From Oidiodendron maius Zn (lineage: Eukaryota > Ascomycota > Leotiomycetes > Myxotrichaceae), in assembly GCA_000827325.1 (NCBI GenBank), contig KN832882.1:1252689-1316688 (forward strand): 64,000 nucleotides of DNA, in the 5' to 3' direction. Shown here one piece after another: positions 1-10,973 of the stretch. The position numbers and the translations under genes were made by a program. Within the stretch, counting starts at the first letter, position 1; the number at the start of each line of letters is the position of its first letter. The notes beneath the pieces are model-generated. The model was not told the origin of the DNA. It did not search any database and saw only the letters and a list, made by a program, of their open reading frames with translations.

Positions 1-1084
1 TTTTTATCTTCGGAGATACCGCCCTAAATGAATCTTCACATGATGTCGGAAGAGATCAAGGCTCTCGTCCAACCACAAAGTCCTTAATCTTATGCCATTG
101 GCGGAACATTATAACCCTTGGCTAAGATCAAAACACCTTACGTCAAGTCCGACAGGCAATCATGACAGGGTCCATCGGGCCAATGTTCCGAACATCATCG
201 ACTGCTCAAACCTCGTCTGTCGCAAGGTCGTCTGGAACCCCTGAATTGCCAAGCGAGGATGTCTGAGCACGACCCACGCGCCAGACATGGCTTGACAGGG
301 AATGCGAGAATTCTTTGGCGGAGGGTTAAGCAGTGTTTACTGAAAGAAATTTTTTATAGGAGCCATGTTTCTATACTGTTTCTAGGCGTCAGGTCTCTTA
401 TTACGCAATATAGCTCAAACCTATAGCTAGGGATGTAGGGATAGAGCGAGGCGCTTGCGCGTGGCCCGTTGACCACATCTCAAGCACCGCTCGTTTCCAA
501 TGTCGTATTCTGATGTACGCCCTGATTCACCACTCCTTGGCCTCGTCCTCAATCCTGAAATGACAGCTGCCTACACCGCGACTGGCTTGACAAGCCGAGG
601 TGTTCAGATACCCTCGATGGGGCAACACGAGATGAGACGTCTATTGTGCCTGGGCCTCGGTGGCTCTTCACCCGTGGCCGTGAAATGATTACGATCATGC
701 TATCGAAGCGGTTGGCTGATATGAGCCAAAGGCAGTTCGTCCCATGTCTGAGGGGTCTCTAGGTATGATCTACAGTACAGCCGGTGCTTTGATGAGGGGA
801 TGTACGTGACCCATGCTCTGATGAGCAGGCAGTAAACGCATTGCTAAGAGTATATATACTAAGATTGTTTCCCCCTCTGCTTGATTTATCGTCCCATATC
901 TTCGTCTCATATCTCCAGACAGGTTCTCTTGATTTCTTTCTTCGTTCGTTTCTAGTTCTGTGAACTGTACATTCTCTACATTCATTTCTCCACTTTTACA
1001 GTGCATATCCACTCTTTTGGCTATCCAGGCGGTGCCTTTTACGAACGTTGAAATTCAAATCCTCGTACTTTCAAATCCTCCAAG
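1..1084. other. Intergenic region upstream of the first gene
   Basis: I see no coding sequence that I can support here. A short open frame at 500-688 has no recognisable motif or splice context. The right end is the presumed promoter and leader of the gene starting at 1085, with a TATA-like run and pyrimidine-rich stretches after it. Confidence 0.6.
851..858 (+). promoter_or_regulatory. TATA-like box of the secreted Ala-rich gene
   Basis: The octamer TATATATA lies about 227 bases before the start codon at 1085 and is followed by a CT-rich stretch typical of fungal transcription starts. The role is inferred from position and sequence only. Confidence 0.35.
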
Positions 1085-2386
1085 ATGTTCTCTCAAGCTA
1101 TCCTCCTCTCGGCCCTTGTGGCCACAACTCAGGCTCGGTACGGTGATGAAATTCATGTCAACACGGCGAGGCTGATGAAAATAGGTTCGATCAAGAACAA
1201 GTCCCAATTCCAGCCATCCAAGCTCTGAGCAACTTTGGACAGTCGGGTCAAGCTGCCACTCTTGCTGGTTCAAGCATCGGCACCCTCCTTGCGGCGGCAG
1301 ATCCATGTGCGAAGGTATGTGTCATTGGTTGCAATCCTTCCTACTATACTGATGAACTTCCAGCTTAAACAGGCAGACCTGATCGTCTCTGAACTTGGAA
1401 CTGATCCTCAGGTCATCTCTGCTGCGATAGGTCTCGTGGCTGCCGAGCAGAACTTCAACCCTTTTGTCGTCAGCATTCCCACTATCTGCAATGACCCCAC
1501 CCTTCCAACCACAGTGGCGCTCCGAGGTGTCGTTCCTCTGGTTGATCCCGCTGTTGGAGACTCGGATGTCGAAAATGCCAACTCGGCCACTTCAAAGAAG
1601 TCTCCTTTCTCCAATGATGGATTGAGCGTTGCTCAAGTCATGGTTGCTCAAGGCTTCTCCAATTTCACTCTAAGCACTGGTGGTTCAGCATCTTCTGGAG
1701 CAGCATCAGGAGCAGCTCCCGCGGCTGCCAGTTCTGCTGTTGCGGTTGCTGCATCAGACCCACCCACTACCTTGGTGACACAAGCAGCATCTCCATGCGT
1801 TCAAACCGTAACGGTCACTACAACATCTTCATGCATTGGAACCGTAACGGTCACTGCAGCAGCAGCAGCAGATACATCTGTTGCTGCCGTCGCTTCCTCC
1901 GCCGCAGCCGATACCACTACAGCCGCCGCAGTAGCCGCCACATCCGCTGACGCTGCTTCCTCAACATCTGGAGCCGTCGCTGCCGGATCAGACGGAGCGG
2001 CCGGAGTGGCTCCAGGCCTCATCAAATCCACCATCGCCGGACTGGACTTCGGTCTCTGCACACCGACCATCAAATTCGAGGCCGGGCTCGACGGGCGCGC
2101 GGACACTGAATTCACGTTTCAGGCGCAAGACCCACTGGTCAATAAGGGCCAGGAGGAGGCGCTGAACCCGAACATCATCACGAACCGTATCTGTGACCAG
2201 CTGACCAACGTGTGCAACGCGAATGCGGCTGCGAAGTCTGCCTGCCAAACTGCCAAGGCGCAAATCCTGGCTCTGGGGACCAAGGATGCGAGCACGGCGA
2301 ACGCATGGAACACGGCGCTGGGATTCGCGGGAACCAATATTAACCCGGACAATGCTCCCCAGCCTGGGCTGATTGGCCATGATTAA
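1085..2386 (+). CDS. Secreted Ala/Ser/Thr-rich cell-surface protein, unknown function
   Basis: Gene model: exons 1085-1137, 1185-1314 and about 1373-2386. The first exon encodes a clear signal peptide (MFSQAILLSALVATTQA) that a later ATG at 1235 would lose. Intron 1 (1138-1184) rejoins in frame to give ARFDQEQVPIPAIQAL. Intron 2 starts at 1315 and has two in-frame acceptors, at 1363 and 1372, differing by three residues. The mature protein has a conserved-looking N-terminal block with a few cysteines, a low-complexity Ala/Ser/Thr middle with two CxxTVTVT-type units (about 1797-1858) that should be O-glycosylated, and a C-terminal block with four cysteines (IxNRICDQLTNVCN, ACQTAK). I see no catalytic motif and no obvious GPI signal. 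It resembles uncharacterised secreted proteins of many Pezizomycotina. A wall or surface role is an inference. Confidence 0.75.
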
Positions 2387-2550
2387 AGAGGAGGGAATGG
2401 ATGGTGGAGGGGACGAGGATTAGGAAATGTATGATAGATGATCTGGGTCATTCAGCTGAACTTAGCTGTAGACAATGATGAATGAATGACTGATGATTTT
2501 GATGTGTGAGAAAATGATTAAACGTGATAAAATGGGGTTTGAGGATACAT

Positions 2551-2649
2551 ATCTCTGGTATGCAACTCACTTGAGGTGTACACATCTCTGGTACGCAACT
2601 CACTTGAGGTGTACACATCTCTGGTATGCAACTCACTTGAGGTGTACAC
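2551..2649. repeat. Three tandem copies of a 33-bp unit
   Basis: The units at 2551-2583, 2584-2616 and 2617-2649 each begin ATCTCTGGTA and contain CAACTCACTTGAGGTG. The three copies are almost identical, with one T/C change visible in copy 2. The array lies about 165 bases after the stop codon of the secreted-protein gene, in its 3' region or the following spacer (2387-2975), which otherwise holds nothing I can identify. Confidence 0.9.
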
Positions 2650-2975
2650 ACTGATCATGCCGCTTCATAACTCGATATTCATAATCTTGCGAAGCAGGAT
2701 TTGAGACGAGATCGGATCAATTGTCCATCATCACAGAATTAAAACCATACATGACCTGCAGTAATTGAATAGTTCGTTACTGTTGTTGTAACGCAGGGTC
2801 AATCACTCCTGCGCGAGGGTTGGTGGGTAAATTCAAGTCTTTTCCTATAGCTAAAACACTCCTTTTGTCATGCTAGCTTGTCCTCGAATTCAATATGATC
2901 ACAAACCCTCCATCCCGATCTGCAACCAACAAACCCCATGCAAGCCATGTCGAACGAATCCCATAAGAAAATTGC

Positions 2976-3731
2976 TTAGAATTTGCTGAACTTCTTGACG
3001 GCCTTGCCAGTTCTTGGGAGTACGCGGAGAACATTGAATCGGACCTGGATGATTGTTAGCAGGGTTTCCAACGCGCAATTGCCATATCGACGACAATCGA
3101 GTTTATCGAATTTGCGAATGGATTGGGTGACGTACAGTCTTGCTCAATGGTCGGCACTGGCCAACGGTAACCTGATCACCCTCCTCAACACGGAAAGCTG
3201 GCGAGACGTGCGCAGCGAGGTTCTTGTGTCTCTTCTCGTATCTGGCGTATTTGGGGATGAAGTGGAGGTATTCTCGGCGGATGATGAGGGTTCGGTGCAT
3301 CTTGGTAGAGACGACGGTTCCGGTCAGGATACGGCCACGGATGGAGACGAGGCCGGTGAAGGGGCACTTCTTGTCTGCGATGAGAGCGCGTCAGTGAGCA
3401 GTTCTTCTACGTTTCTTCAATTCAGACACTTCATCTCCTCCCTTGATATTCCGGACGGTCTATCCCATCTCATCATTCTCATCCCCTCGAGCGACAACAA
3501 AAATACAACCAGCCGCGCGCAAAGCATCTTGAATATCCAAAGAATCCACATACCAATATAGGTGCCTTCAATGGCAGTCTTTGGCGTTCTGAAGCCCAAA
3601 CCAACGTCCTTGTACCATCTCCGTCCGTTCTTGCCGGGTTTGCTCGACTTAGTCTTCGACTTGGAGTTGAGGAAGATGTGAGGCTGCTTCTGGAAAGCAC
3701 GCTCCGACTGCACAGTGAGTTCGGTGGCCAT
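2976..3731 (-). CDS. rps11: 40S ribosomal protein uS17 (S11)
   Basis: Exons on the minus strand: 3731-3554, 3374-3136 and 3044-2976, giving 161 residues, close to the yeast protein. The introns (3375-3553, 179 nt; 3045-3135, 91 nt) are longer than the local norm, as is common for ribosomal protein genes. The protein starts [17 protein letters not shown], continues through [14 protein letters not shown] and [15 protein letters not shown] (which includes the uS17 core) and ends [10 protein letters not shown]. Splicing restores TYI-DKKCPF at the first junction and LSKT-VRFNVL at the second. It is a component of the small ribosomal subunit and binds 18S rRNA. It is transcribed divergently from the kinetochore gene, with 309 bases between the two start codons. 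Identification is secure. Exact UTR ends cannot be seen. Confidence 0.95.
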
Positions 3732-3855
3732 GGTTGCGGTTGCGGTGGTTGTCGAGGATCGCAAGTTTGTTTGGAAAGAGGAAATCCTAGGGCTTAGTTT
3801 TTCGGTGGGCTCGCTTAATCGTGGATGTGCGTCATGTGATCATTATTTATTTTCC

Positions 3856-3863
3856 CACGTGAC
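3856..3863. promoter_or_regulatory. CACGTGAC E-box in a shared divergent promoter
   Basis: A palindromic CACGTG followed by AC sits near the middle of the 309-bp region (3732-4040) between uS17 and the KNL1 gene. In fungi such sites are bound by Cbf1/USF-type bHLH factors. Which gene it serves is not visible. I see no other element in this spacer that I can support. Confidence 0.4.
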
Positions 3864-4040
3864 AGTGCGATGTGAGCTAGTCACTTTAAAGTTAGCGGGG
3901 TAATGGTTAGTCAGCGTGACGCGATGACTTTGTTTACGTGTGTGATATCGACTTGGTTCACTTTGCAACCCATTAATGATTAATTAAACAATAGACTGCA
4001 AGTGAGACGACTGGGGCTTTTAGCTCTGCCATTAATCGCC

Positions 4041-7000
4041 ATGTCGTCACGAGAAGAATCCACCCTCCCTGCGACAAGACCGAGATCTCGGAAGTCTCTC
4101 GCCCATGTCCCATCATCGGCCATGGACCAAGAGAATATGACGGCAGATATTGGGGCTCTGGTAGGAGGAAAGAGGGCGGCACTAGCCGACAAATCTTCTA
4201 AAAAGTTACGGAGTAAAAGTATAGGTCCTGGCGGATTAGATGCGCTGCGGGACAGCACTGGAAACAGGCGCAAAGTATCTTCACCGTATTCTGAAAATAA
4301 GCTGCAGCTAACATACTCTCAGTCTGTCATTACACCCTCTCGTCCTCCGCCAAGATCAATTCTGAAACCTACAATGCCGCCACTACGAGATATTCCAGCA
4401 CGAAAACCAAGCCCCAAGAAAACCAGTCCGGCAACTCACAGCTCAGACCGAATGAATTTTAATATTAGTGGCCCTGCAATTTCAGGAACGGAAAATCTGG
4501 CAAATCCATTTCAGGTTGGAGAAAATGAGGCGGTTACTCAAACGCGCATAGCACTACGAACAGAAGAAGAGCAACTAGCTGCAGCGCGAGAGCGAGAAGA
4601 GAAGGAGAGGCAAGAGCTTGAAAATGAGGCAAATGCAAGGCGGGAGGCTCGAAGAAAATCCCTGGCAAACAGACGAGTCTCATTCGCACCAGAAGCAACC
4701 CTACATACCTGGGATGTTGTGGTTGAGTATCAAGACTCGACTACCTCGTCGAACTCCACCAGTTCGACCCGTCGGGCTTCGTCCGTAGCAGGCAATGCAG
4801 TTGCATCGCCGCATCCGAATAGAGTGGCACATCACGAATCGGATGCGTCTGAACCTCCTTCCACGCCGCCCGAGGAAGCTGAGGAGGATACGATTACTGC
4901 GAGCCCGGCTCATCAGCGACAACTGCACCAAAAGAAGCGGCGAAGGAGCTCCGCCATCCCTCCAATGGACTTTAACAATCCTAACAATGACGGATTTTCG
5001 TCTAGTCCATTTAGTGGTAGCTCTGTCGGTGATGCTGATGAGACCATTGAAGCAGATGGAGACGAAGAATCCAACTCGAATAGCGACTCTGATGGCGACG
5101 AGGAAACAATGATGAGCATTGACGGGGTAGACACTACCGAAATGTCTGTGGCTACAACGAAATCACCTCTAAGCGATTCCAGTGGAAGATTGGAACAGTC
5201 GCTTAAACTGGCTGCAAGACAAGCAGGAACACGAGGAATCGAATTCGACGAATATGGCGAAGATGGCGAAGATGGCTTAGCCGAAGATGAAGAGGTTCTC
5301 GCTTCTTTCGCTCCATTTACTAAGAGCGCATCTCTAAAGAATCTCGAATCTAAATTGGATCAAGAGAATGTCAACCCGTTCTCACCGGCTTCAGGATATG
5401 GCGTTCGACATGGCGAAGGCCAGCAGGATGGCGATGAGCTAACAATGGAAGTCACCCATGCAGTTGGTGGGATAATTCCCAGTCAGCAGGATGAAGAAGA
5501 GGACATGTCAATGGATGTGACACGATCTTTCGGGGGTATAGTTTCTAACGAGGCACCCAAGGCGGCTGATTCTAGGAGAAAGAGTACGCCCTCTGGTCGT
5601 CGCCAAAGCACACGAAGGAGATCTTCGGGTGTGTCGTCCCGAGGAGATGAAACCATGGATCTTACAACGGCTGTTGGCGGCATCCAGCCAGCTGACGACG
5701 ACACTGCCTCGAAGGATGACGAGGAGATGACCATGGAATTTACCTCAGTTGTTGGTGGAGTCCTTGCACCTGGAAACACTTGGACTGCATCTCGACGAAA
5801 ATCTGCCGCCTCCCAGGGCCAGCGACAGAGTATACGGAATCGTCAAAGTTTAGATTCAGCTGTAGAAGATGATACCATGGATATTACTGCTGCCATCGGA
5901 GGTATTATACCTCCAGAATCCGAAACCATGGCCACAGAGGTTGATGCGACTGTTGGCATAGAATTAACTACTGCAGTTGGTGGCATCTTGCCTCAGACGA
6001 GCCCTGCAAATCGAATGGAAGCAAAAGCTGTTATGGAAATGGAAGCCGATCTCGCCAGCTCTCCATTCCAAGCAGATGTCGTAGCCGAATCTCCGCTAAA
6101 GGTTGTAGCTCCAGTGCATGCTGTTGCATCTGAGACAGGCAGCCCCAGTTTGGCAGCTTTCCGTGGAAAGGGCTTACGGAGAAGTGTCGATGCACAAAAA
6201 TCTGTAATACCCAAACCAAGGATCAACGATGGAACACCTGTCAAGAAGTCGGTGACTCCTCCAAAGCAGCTAACGCCTCAACCTATGCGTCCCACAACAC
6301 CCAGCAAGACCCCTCCTTCGAAAAATATTGCTATGCGCACGTCCTCTCCAAAACGGCTATTCAAGAATGAGTCCAAGGCTTCTTCAATACCAAAATCTTC
6401 GGCCACTAAGGAGAACAAAATTCGCAACAAGTTGTTCCAGAATGATAACGGCACCGGAATTCCTGCTCCTAGTTTTGTCTTGACTCCCCAGCGCCGGCGT
6501 TCATCTGGTGTAGGTATTGATCGGGTCGGACTTGGATCACCTCGAGTTGCTGAACTTCTGGATAGACGCGGGTCTATTGGAGAAGAAGCTAGCTCATTTG
6601 TTCCAAGTCAGCTGGATAATGCTGGACGCGGTGTTCGTTTCGAGGATCCCCGAGTGTTGGAACGAGAAGTCGAGATGGAGCATGAAGTAGACCAAGCGGA
6701 TAACGGGGATGAGACTACCACCCTGAAAGAGATGATTCAGAGCATGTCACCGAAGAAGAAGCCCCTCAAAGGACGCAAAAGCTTGCATATTGGCGCTGCA
6801 AAAGGGCTTCTGGGTAAACGGCCCATTGAACTGGATGAAGATGATGAAGAGGAGGAAAACGATGGGGTGAAACGCCTTAGAGGGCATGAAGGCAGTCCCG
6901 TCAAAAAAGTCAAGCTTCAGGGGCCTCCATCAAAAGAGGATACGACTGGACACTTGACGCTGGCTACTCCACGGAACCTCGAACAGTCATCTCTTGCACC

Positions 7001-8737
7001 AGGGACCGCATTTTCGCCCGTTAAAGGTCCGTCTCGGGCTCACGACCAACCGAGAGAGGTGGACACAACTATCACCTTCACAGGGTCGTTTCCCTCCTTA
7101 GATGCCATCGAAAATCTGGGGACTGATGATAGTCTTAGCGATGATCGTATTCAGTTGCAAGACTTCCTGAATATGACAAGTATCCGCTTCATGGAGTTAA
7201 CTACGACGAAACGAAGGCACACCATTGTGCCAAAGGAACCAAATCAAAGGGATAGCATGCAAGGCGAGGCAGCTTATTCTCTAGAAGATTGCGTTGCTGC
7301 AGGAGCAGCCACTGTCCCCATGCTGGAGCTATTTCAACATGTAAGTCGATGAGTACATTTGTATGAATGAGATAAACTAACACGATTTAGGCATGTTACG
7401 AGCTTAAGAACTATATCTCTGAAGGGCGGAAGACGGTCCGCGAAATCGAAACAGAGACATTTGAAGAAAATCCTCCCTTATTCCGTGAATATATATCTGC
7501 GTCGCCTGATGTGAAAGTCATCATGGACAACCAGTTAAAAAATGTGAAAACCCACGCACGACTACTTAGCAAGGGTATGTGGTACGAATGGAGGATGACT
7601 CTTCTCGCGACTCTTAAGGATGGCCTCGTCAAAACTGCTGATGGCATGAGACAAGACGGCAAGATACTGGACCGACAGCTGGCTCTCCTTGATACAGTCC
7701 TCCCTAATTTCGTTCGCCAAGCTCAGCAGCTTGAAAATGAAGAAGCTGATTTGAGATCTGCTGCGGATGAGCTTGCCAATTGTGATCAAGCAGAATTGAG
7801 CGAAGCTCGCCAAAAGTTAATTGCAGTTGACGCTGATATCGACGCCAAACAAAATATGATCGATGAGTTGCGAAAGCAACTACAAGGCAAGGAGGCAGAG
7901 ATCGCAACTTCTACAGAACGCAAGAACTTTTGCCTCAACGAGATTCGAGAGGCGGAAAAGATCAGGGAGGATTGTCGTGGCTGGAGCTCGATGGAGATCA
8001 GCTTGCTCAAAGGTAAGCACAACGCAGTCTTGATATTTGGACGATCTAACCTAAAAATAGAAAAAGCGGATAAACTAGAGAGAGAGCATGGATGGGCTAT
8101 CACTGGAGTGTCTGGAACGACGACATCTATGACATATCGAAGAGAGATCGAGCTTGTTTTTGATGCAGCTTCTTTTTCCAATGGCACACATACGAAAAAG
8201 TCGCCAAATTCCAGTGTGGATCTCTGGTATATTGCTGCAACTAGAGAGTCGTGCCCAGTACCACTGACACCAGAATTGGATTTCTTCCTAAAGAACGTCC
8301 GAGACCATGTCCGTGGCTTGCCACAGGGACAGACAACAATCAGGACTCTCCTTCGAGAGGTTAGCGCGGCATGGAATAAAGCCAATGCCATTGCGAACAG
8401 CATTCGGCTCCTGAGGGCCAGCTGTCCAACGGAAATCACAAAAGCATCTGATAACTCAATACTTGTTAAACCAACGCTTTTGATTGCTCCCCTGGCAACC
8501 AAAGTGGAGATTACCTTCCAACTGACATGCCATAGCAGTGTTGATGGAATTAATGTTTCAATTTCATCTAGCGCTGCAGTAGTTTACGGAGAGCGATTCA
8601 ATGAACAAAAGATGGGAGAATTCCTGCTTTCCAGATGCGGAAACCATATTGAAGAGGAGGGACAGGCCACAAAGGTATCCTGGGGAGCTGCAGTCGCGGA
8701 ATTGGGCGAGAAGCTATTAGCGAGAGGACGAAAATAA
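4041..8737 (+). CDS. spc7: Kinetochore scaffold KNL1/Spc105/Spc7
   Basis: Exons 4041-7340, 7391-8012 and 8061-8737 give 1532 residues. The 48-nt second intron keeps the frame, so a read-through would go unnoticed, but it has a GTAAGC donor, CTAAC branch and TAG acceptor. I chose the ATG at 4041 over one in frame 13 codons upstream because the sequence from MSSREEST looks like the family N-terminus. The protein carries both PP1-docking motifs, SILK (near residue 105) and RVSF (near residue 212). Six MELT-like repeats follow between about residues 465 and 650. Then comes a basic linker with SPKK-type sites, a coiled-coil region encoded by exon 2 and a C-terminal RWD-type region (GWAITGVSGTTTSMTYRR). 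KNL1 recruits Bub3-Bub1 to phosphorylated MELT sites and joins Mis12 and Ndc80 in the KMN network. Identification is strong. Confidence 0.93.
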
Positions 8738-9763
8738 TGCCGATATATTGATGTTGCCGGAGTATGGAATAATGTTCAAAATCGGGGCGGGTTTTCTCTG
8801 CCGGCGGTGTGGAGTAGAGAAGATCTCATGACTTACCGGGGCTAGAGTCTATACAGACTCTAGAATGTATATAATGGCGTGTGGTTTGGCAAAGGATGAC
8901 AGGCGTAAGGGAGGCGTTTTATCTTAGCTACGGAGTAAAATATTTTGGAATGCAGATCGAATATCTAAGGCATGATTACTGGCTGGATTTAGTTTGCCTT
9001 TGATGCTGCTGGGATCCCTTTTAGCCAAGCCCCTTTTGCCGCCTTCTGCCATTCTTCCAGGCGGTTTCAGGGCCGGAACTCTGTCGATACCTTGCCAGGG
9101 TGAGGATATTCTATCTCTGGCAATTGAGAAAGCAGGATCATGTGGCTTGCAGGAGACTAACAAGTGATGAATTTCAAGCCACCGGGACAATCAGCAAGTT
9201 CTTTGACTGCCGACATATGGCTCATTGTGGATGCCATATTTATGCGCATAGTAATAACAGTAAATGATTTTTTACCGCTATCAATTTTCAATCCCTTCCA
9301 CTAGGTAACATCCTAGCCTGGTTATCCGGGATCTTCAACCGTGAATCCAATCTCTGACGGGCCACATGGCACGGAATAGATTGCTTTCATATTGCCAGAA
9401 CGTATTTTCTTGGCTCGCCATTGCACCATTCTCAAAATTCATGACGGGAGACCTTCCTCCGTCTTCTAATCTGGATCATACAAGGGCGCTTCTGGTGCCC
9501 AGATCATAACTGTGATTGGTGCGTGGTTAGTGCCGAAGCTGATACCATCTGGGGAAGTGATGTTATCGTGGAGATGGGAGACAAGGGTGTTGCGCCAACA
9601 ATAGTCCTCCGAGATGAAAGGCGGTGGGATTTTAGATCGAGGCTGGTGGGTTGATAGATTTATAACTAGTGCACATGCTCTGCTTTTGCCCGGTTTCTTC
9701 TTCATCATCTTGATTTTCTCTCGGCTTGCTCTCTCAGTGTACCTTTCTGGATACCAGTGCATC
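8738..9763. other. Intergenic region between KNL1 and the AA9 gene
   Basis: I see no supported gene. Short minus-strand frames at 8924-9190 and 9466-9765 show no motif or splice context. A TTTATAACT stretch at 9659-9667 lies about 100 bases before the AA9 start codon and may be its TATA element. Confidence 0.5.
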
Positions 9764-10973
9764 ATGCGATACCAGCCCGCTCTGTTTTCGGCCGTGGCCC
9801 TGGGTGTTGCTAATGCGCATTCGATTTTTGTTCAGCTTGAGTCCGGAGGAACTCAGTACAGTAAGAGATCCTCAAAAAGTCCTGTGAATGGAATATACTG
9901 AGTTAGGCAAGACATCAGCTATGCCATCCGGGATCCAAGCTATGATGGAGTAAGTGATATTTCATGAATTCTGGTCAGATTGACGACTAATACCTTACGT
10001 AGCCGATCACAGATGTAACATCTGACGATATAGCCTGCAATGGAGGACCAAATCCTACCACACCCTCTTCCAACATCATCCAAGTAACCGCAGGAAGCAC
10101 GGTTCAAGCAACATGGAGACATACGCTGACTAGTCGGCCATACCCCTCCTATTTTGCTAAAATCTTATAGCTGACATCAACGCAGGTACCGAGGCAAATG
10201 ACCCCGTTTATGTTATTGACCCTAGCCATAAGGTTAGACCAGGAAATTATTCTTGGCATCTTAGCTAACCTTTCAAAGGGACCGGTACAAGCGTACCTGA
10301 AGAAGGTAAACGATGCCATTACCGATGTAGGCTACGGATCTGGATGGTTCAAGATTCAAGAGGCCGGTCTTAATGTTGCCAGTAAGAAGCTAACATCTTC
10401 ATGTGACTGGATTTATTCTAACAATTTGCAGCTCAGGACTGGGCCACTACTGATCTGGTAAAGTTTCAGTGTTGTAGACCGAGTATACTGAGAGTCTCTA
10501 ATTGATATATAGATTGCAAACGCGGGAGTCCAGAGCATCACGATCCCTGAGTGCATTGAAGACGGGCAGTATCTTCTCCGTCCTGAGCTTCTAGCTCTTC
10601 ACGCTGGTCCGTCTGCCTAGCATCTTTTGGTTCAAAACATAACTATACTGAGCTAACAAATCCTAGCGAGTGGTCTGAATGGCGCTCAGTTCTACGTATG
10701 TGTCACTCCATTTCCATCTGCAACAGAGTATACTAATAATTTTCATAGATGGAATGCGCCCAGATAAACATTTCCGGCGGTTCTGGTTCGAAGACCCCCG
10801 CGACGGTCTCTTTCCCAGGTGCTTATGCTGTACGTGTCTCAACTTTCTGTTCTTGCAGGTAGAGGTACTTACTAGGAGACTGGATATAGCAAGATGACCC
10901 AGGAATCTTGATCAATATCTATACCACTCTGACGACGTATGAAATCCCGGGCCCAACACCATTCGTGTGTTGA
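9764..10973 (+). CDS. AA9 lytic polysaccharide monooxygenase
   Basis: I reconstruct ten exons: 9764-9860, 9912-9949, 10003-10132, 10171-10232, 10279-10381, 10432-10457, 10513-10606, 10667-10695, 10749-10829 and 10890-10973, giving 247 residues. All phases close. A signal peptide ([18 protein letters not shown]) is followed by His1 of the mature protein, the first ligand of the copper histidine brace. Landmarks in order are [42 protein letters not shown] (second brace His), [27 protein letters not shown] (axial Tyr and the conserved Gln) and the C-terminal [12 protein letters not shown]...IPGPTPFVC. No CBM1 is present. Secreted AA9 enzymes cleave cellulose or xyloglucan oxidatively. The first junction is ambiguous: 9861/9911 gives TQYNISY and 9856/9906 gives TQQDISY. 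Intron 3 is only 38 nt with a weak GTCGGC donor, so it needs transcript proof. Confidence 0.88.

Noticed and set aside
1801-2115. A 104-codon minus-strand frame rich in Ala and Val
   Set aside because: It is the shadow of the Ala/Thr-rich repeat region of the surface-protein gene, where biased codons leave antisense frames open.
7786-8502. A 238-codon open frame on the minus strand
   Set aside because: It lies antisense to the coiled-coil and RWD exons of KNL1 and has no motif of its own.
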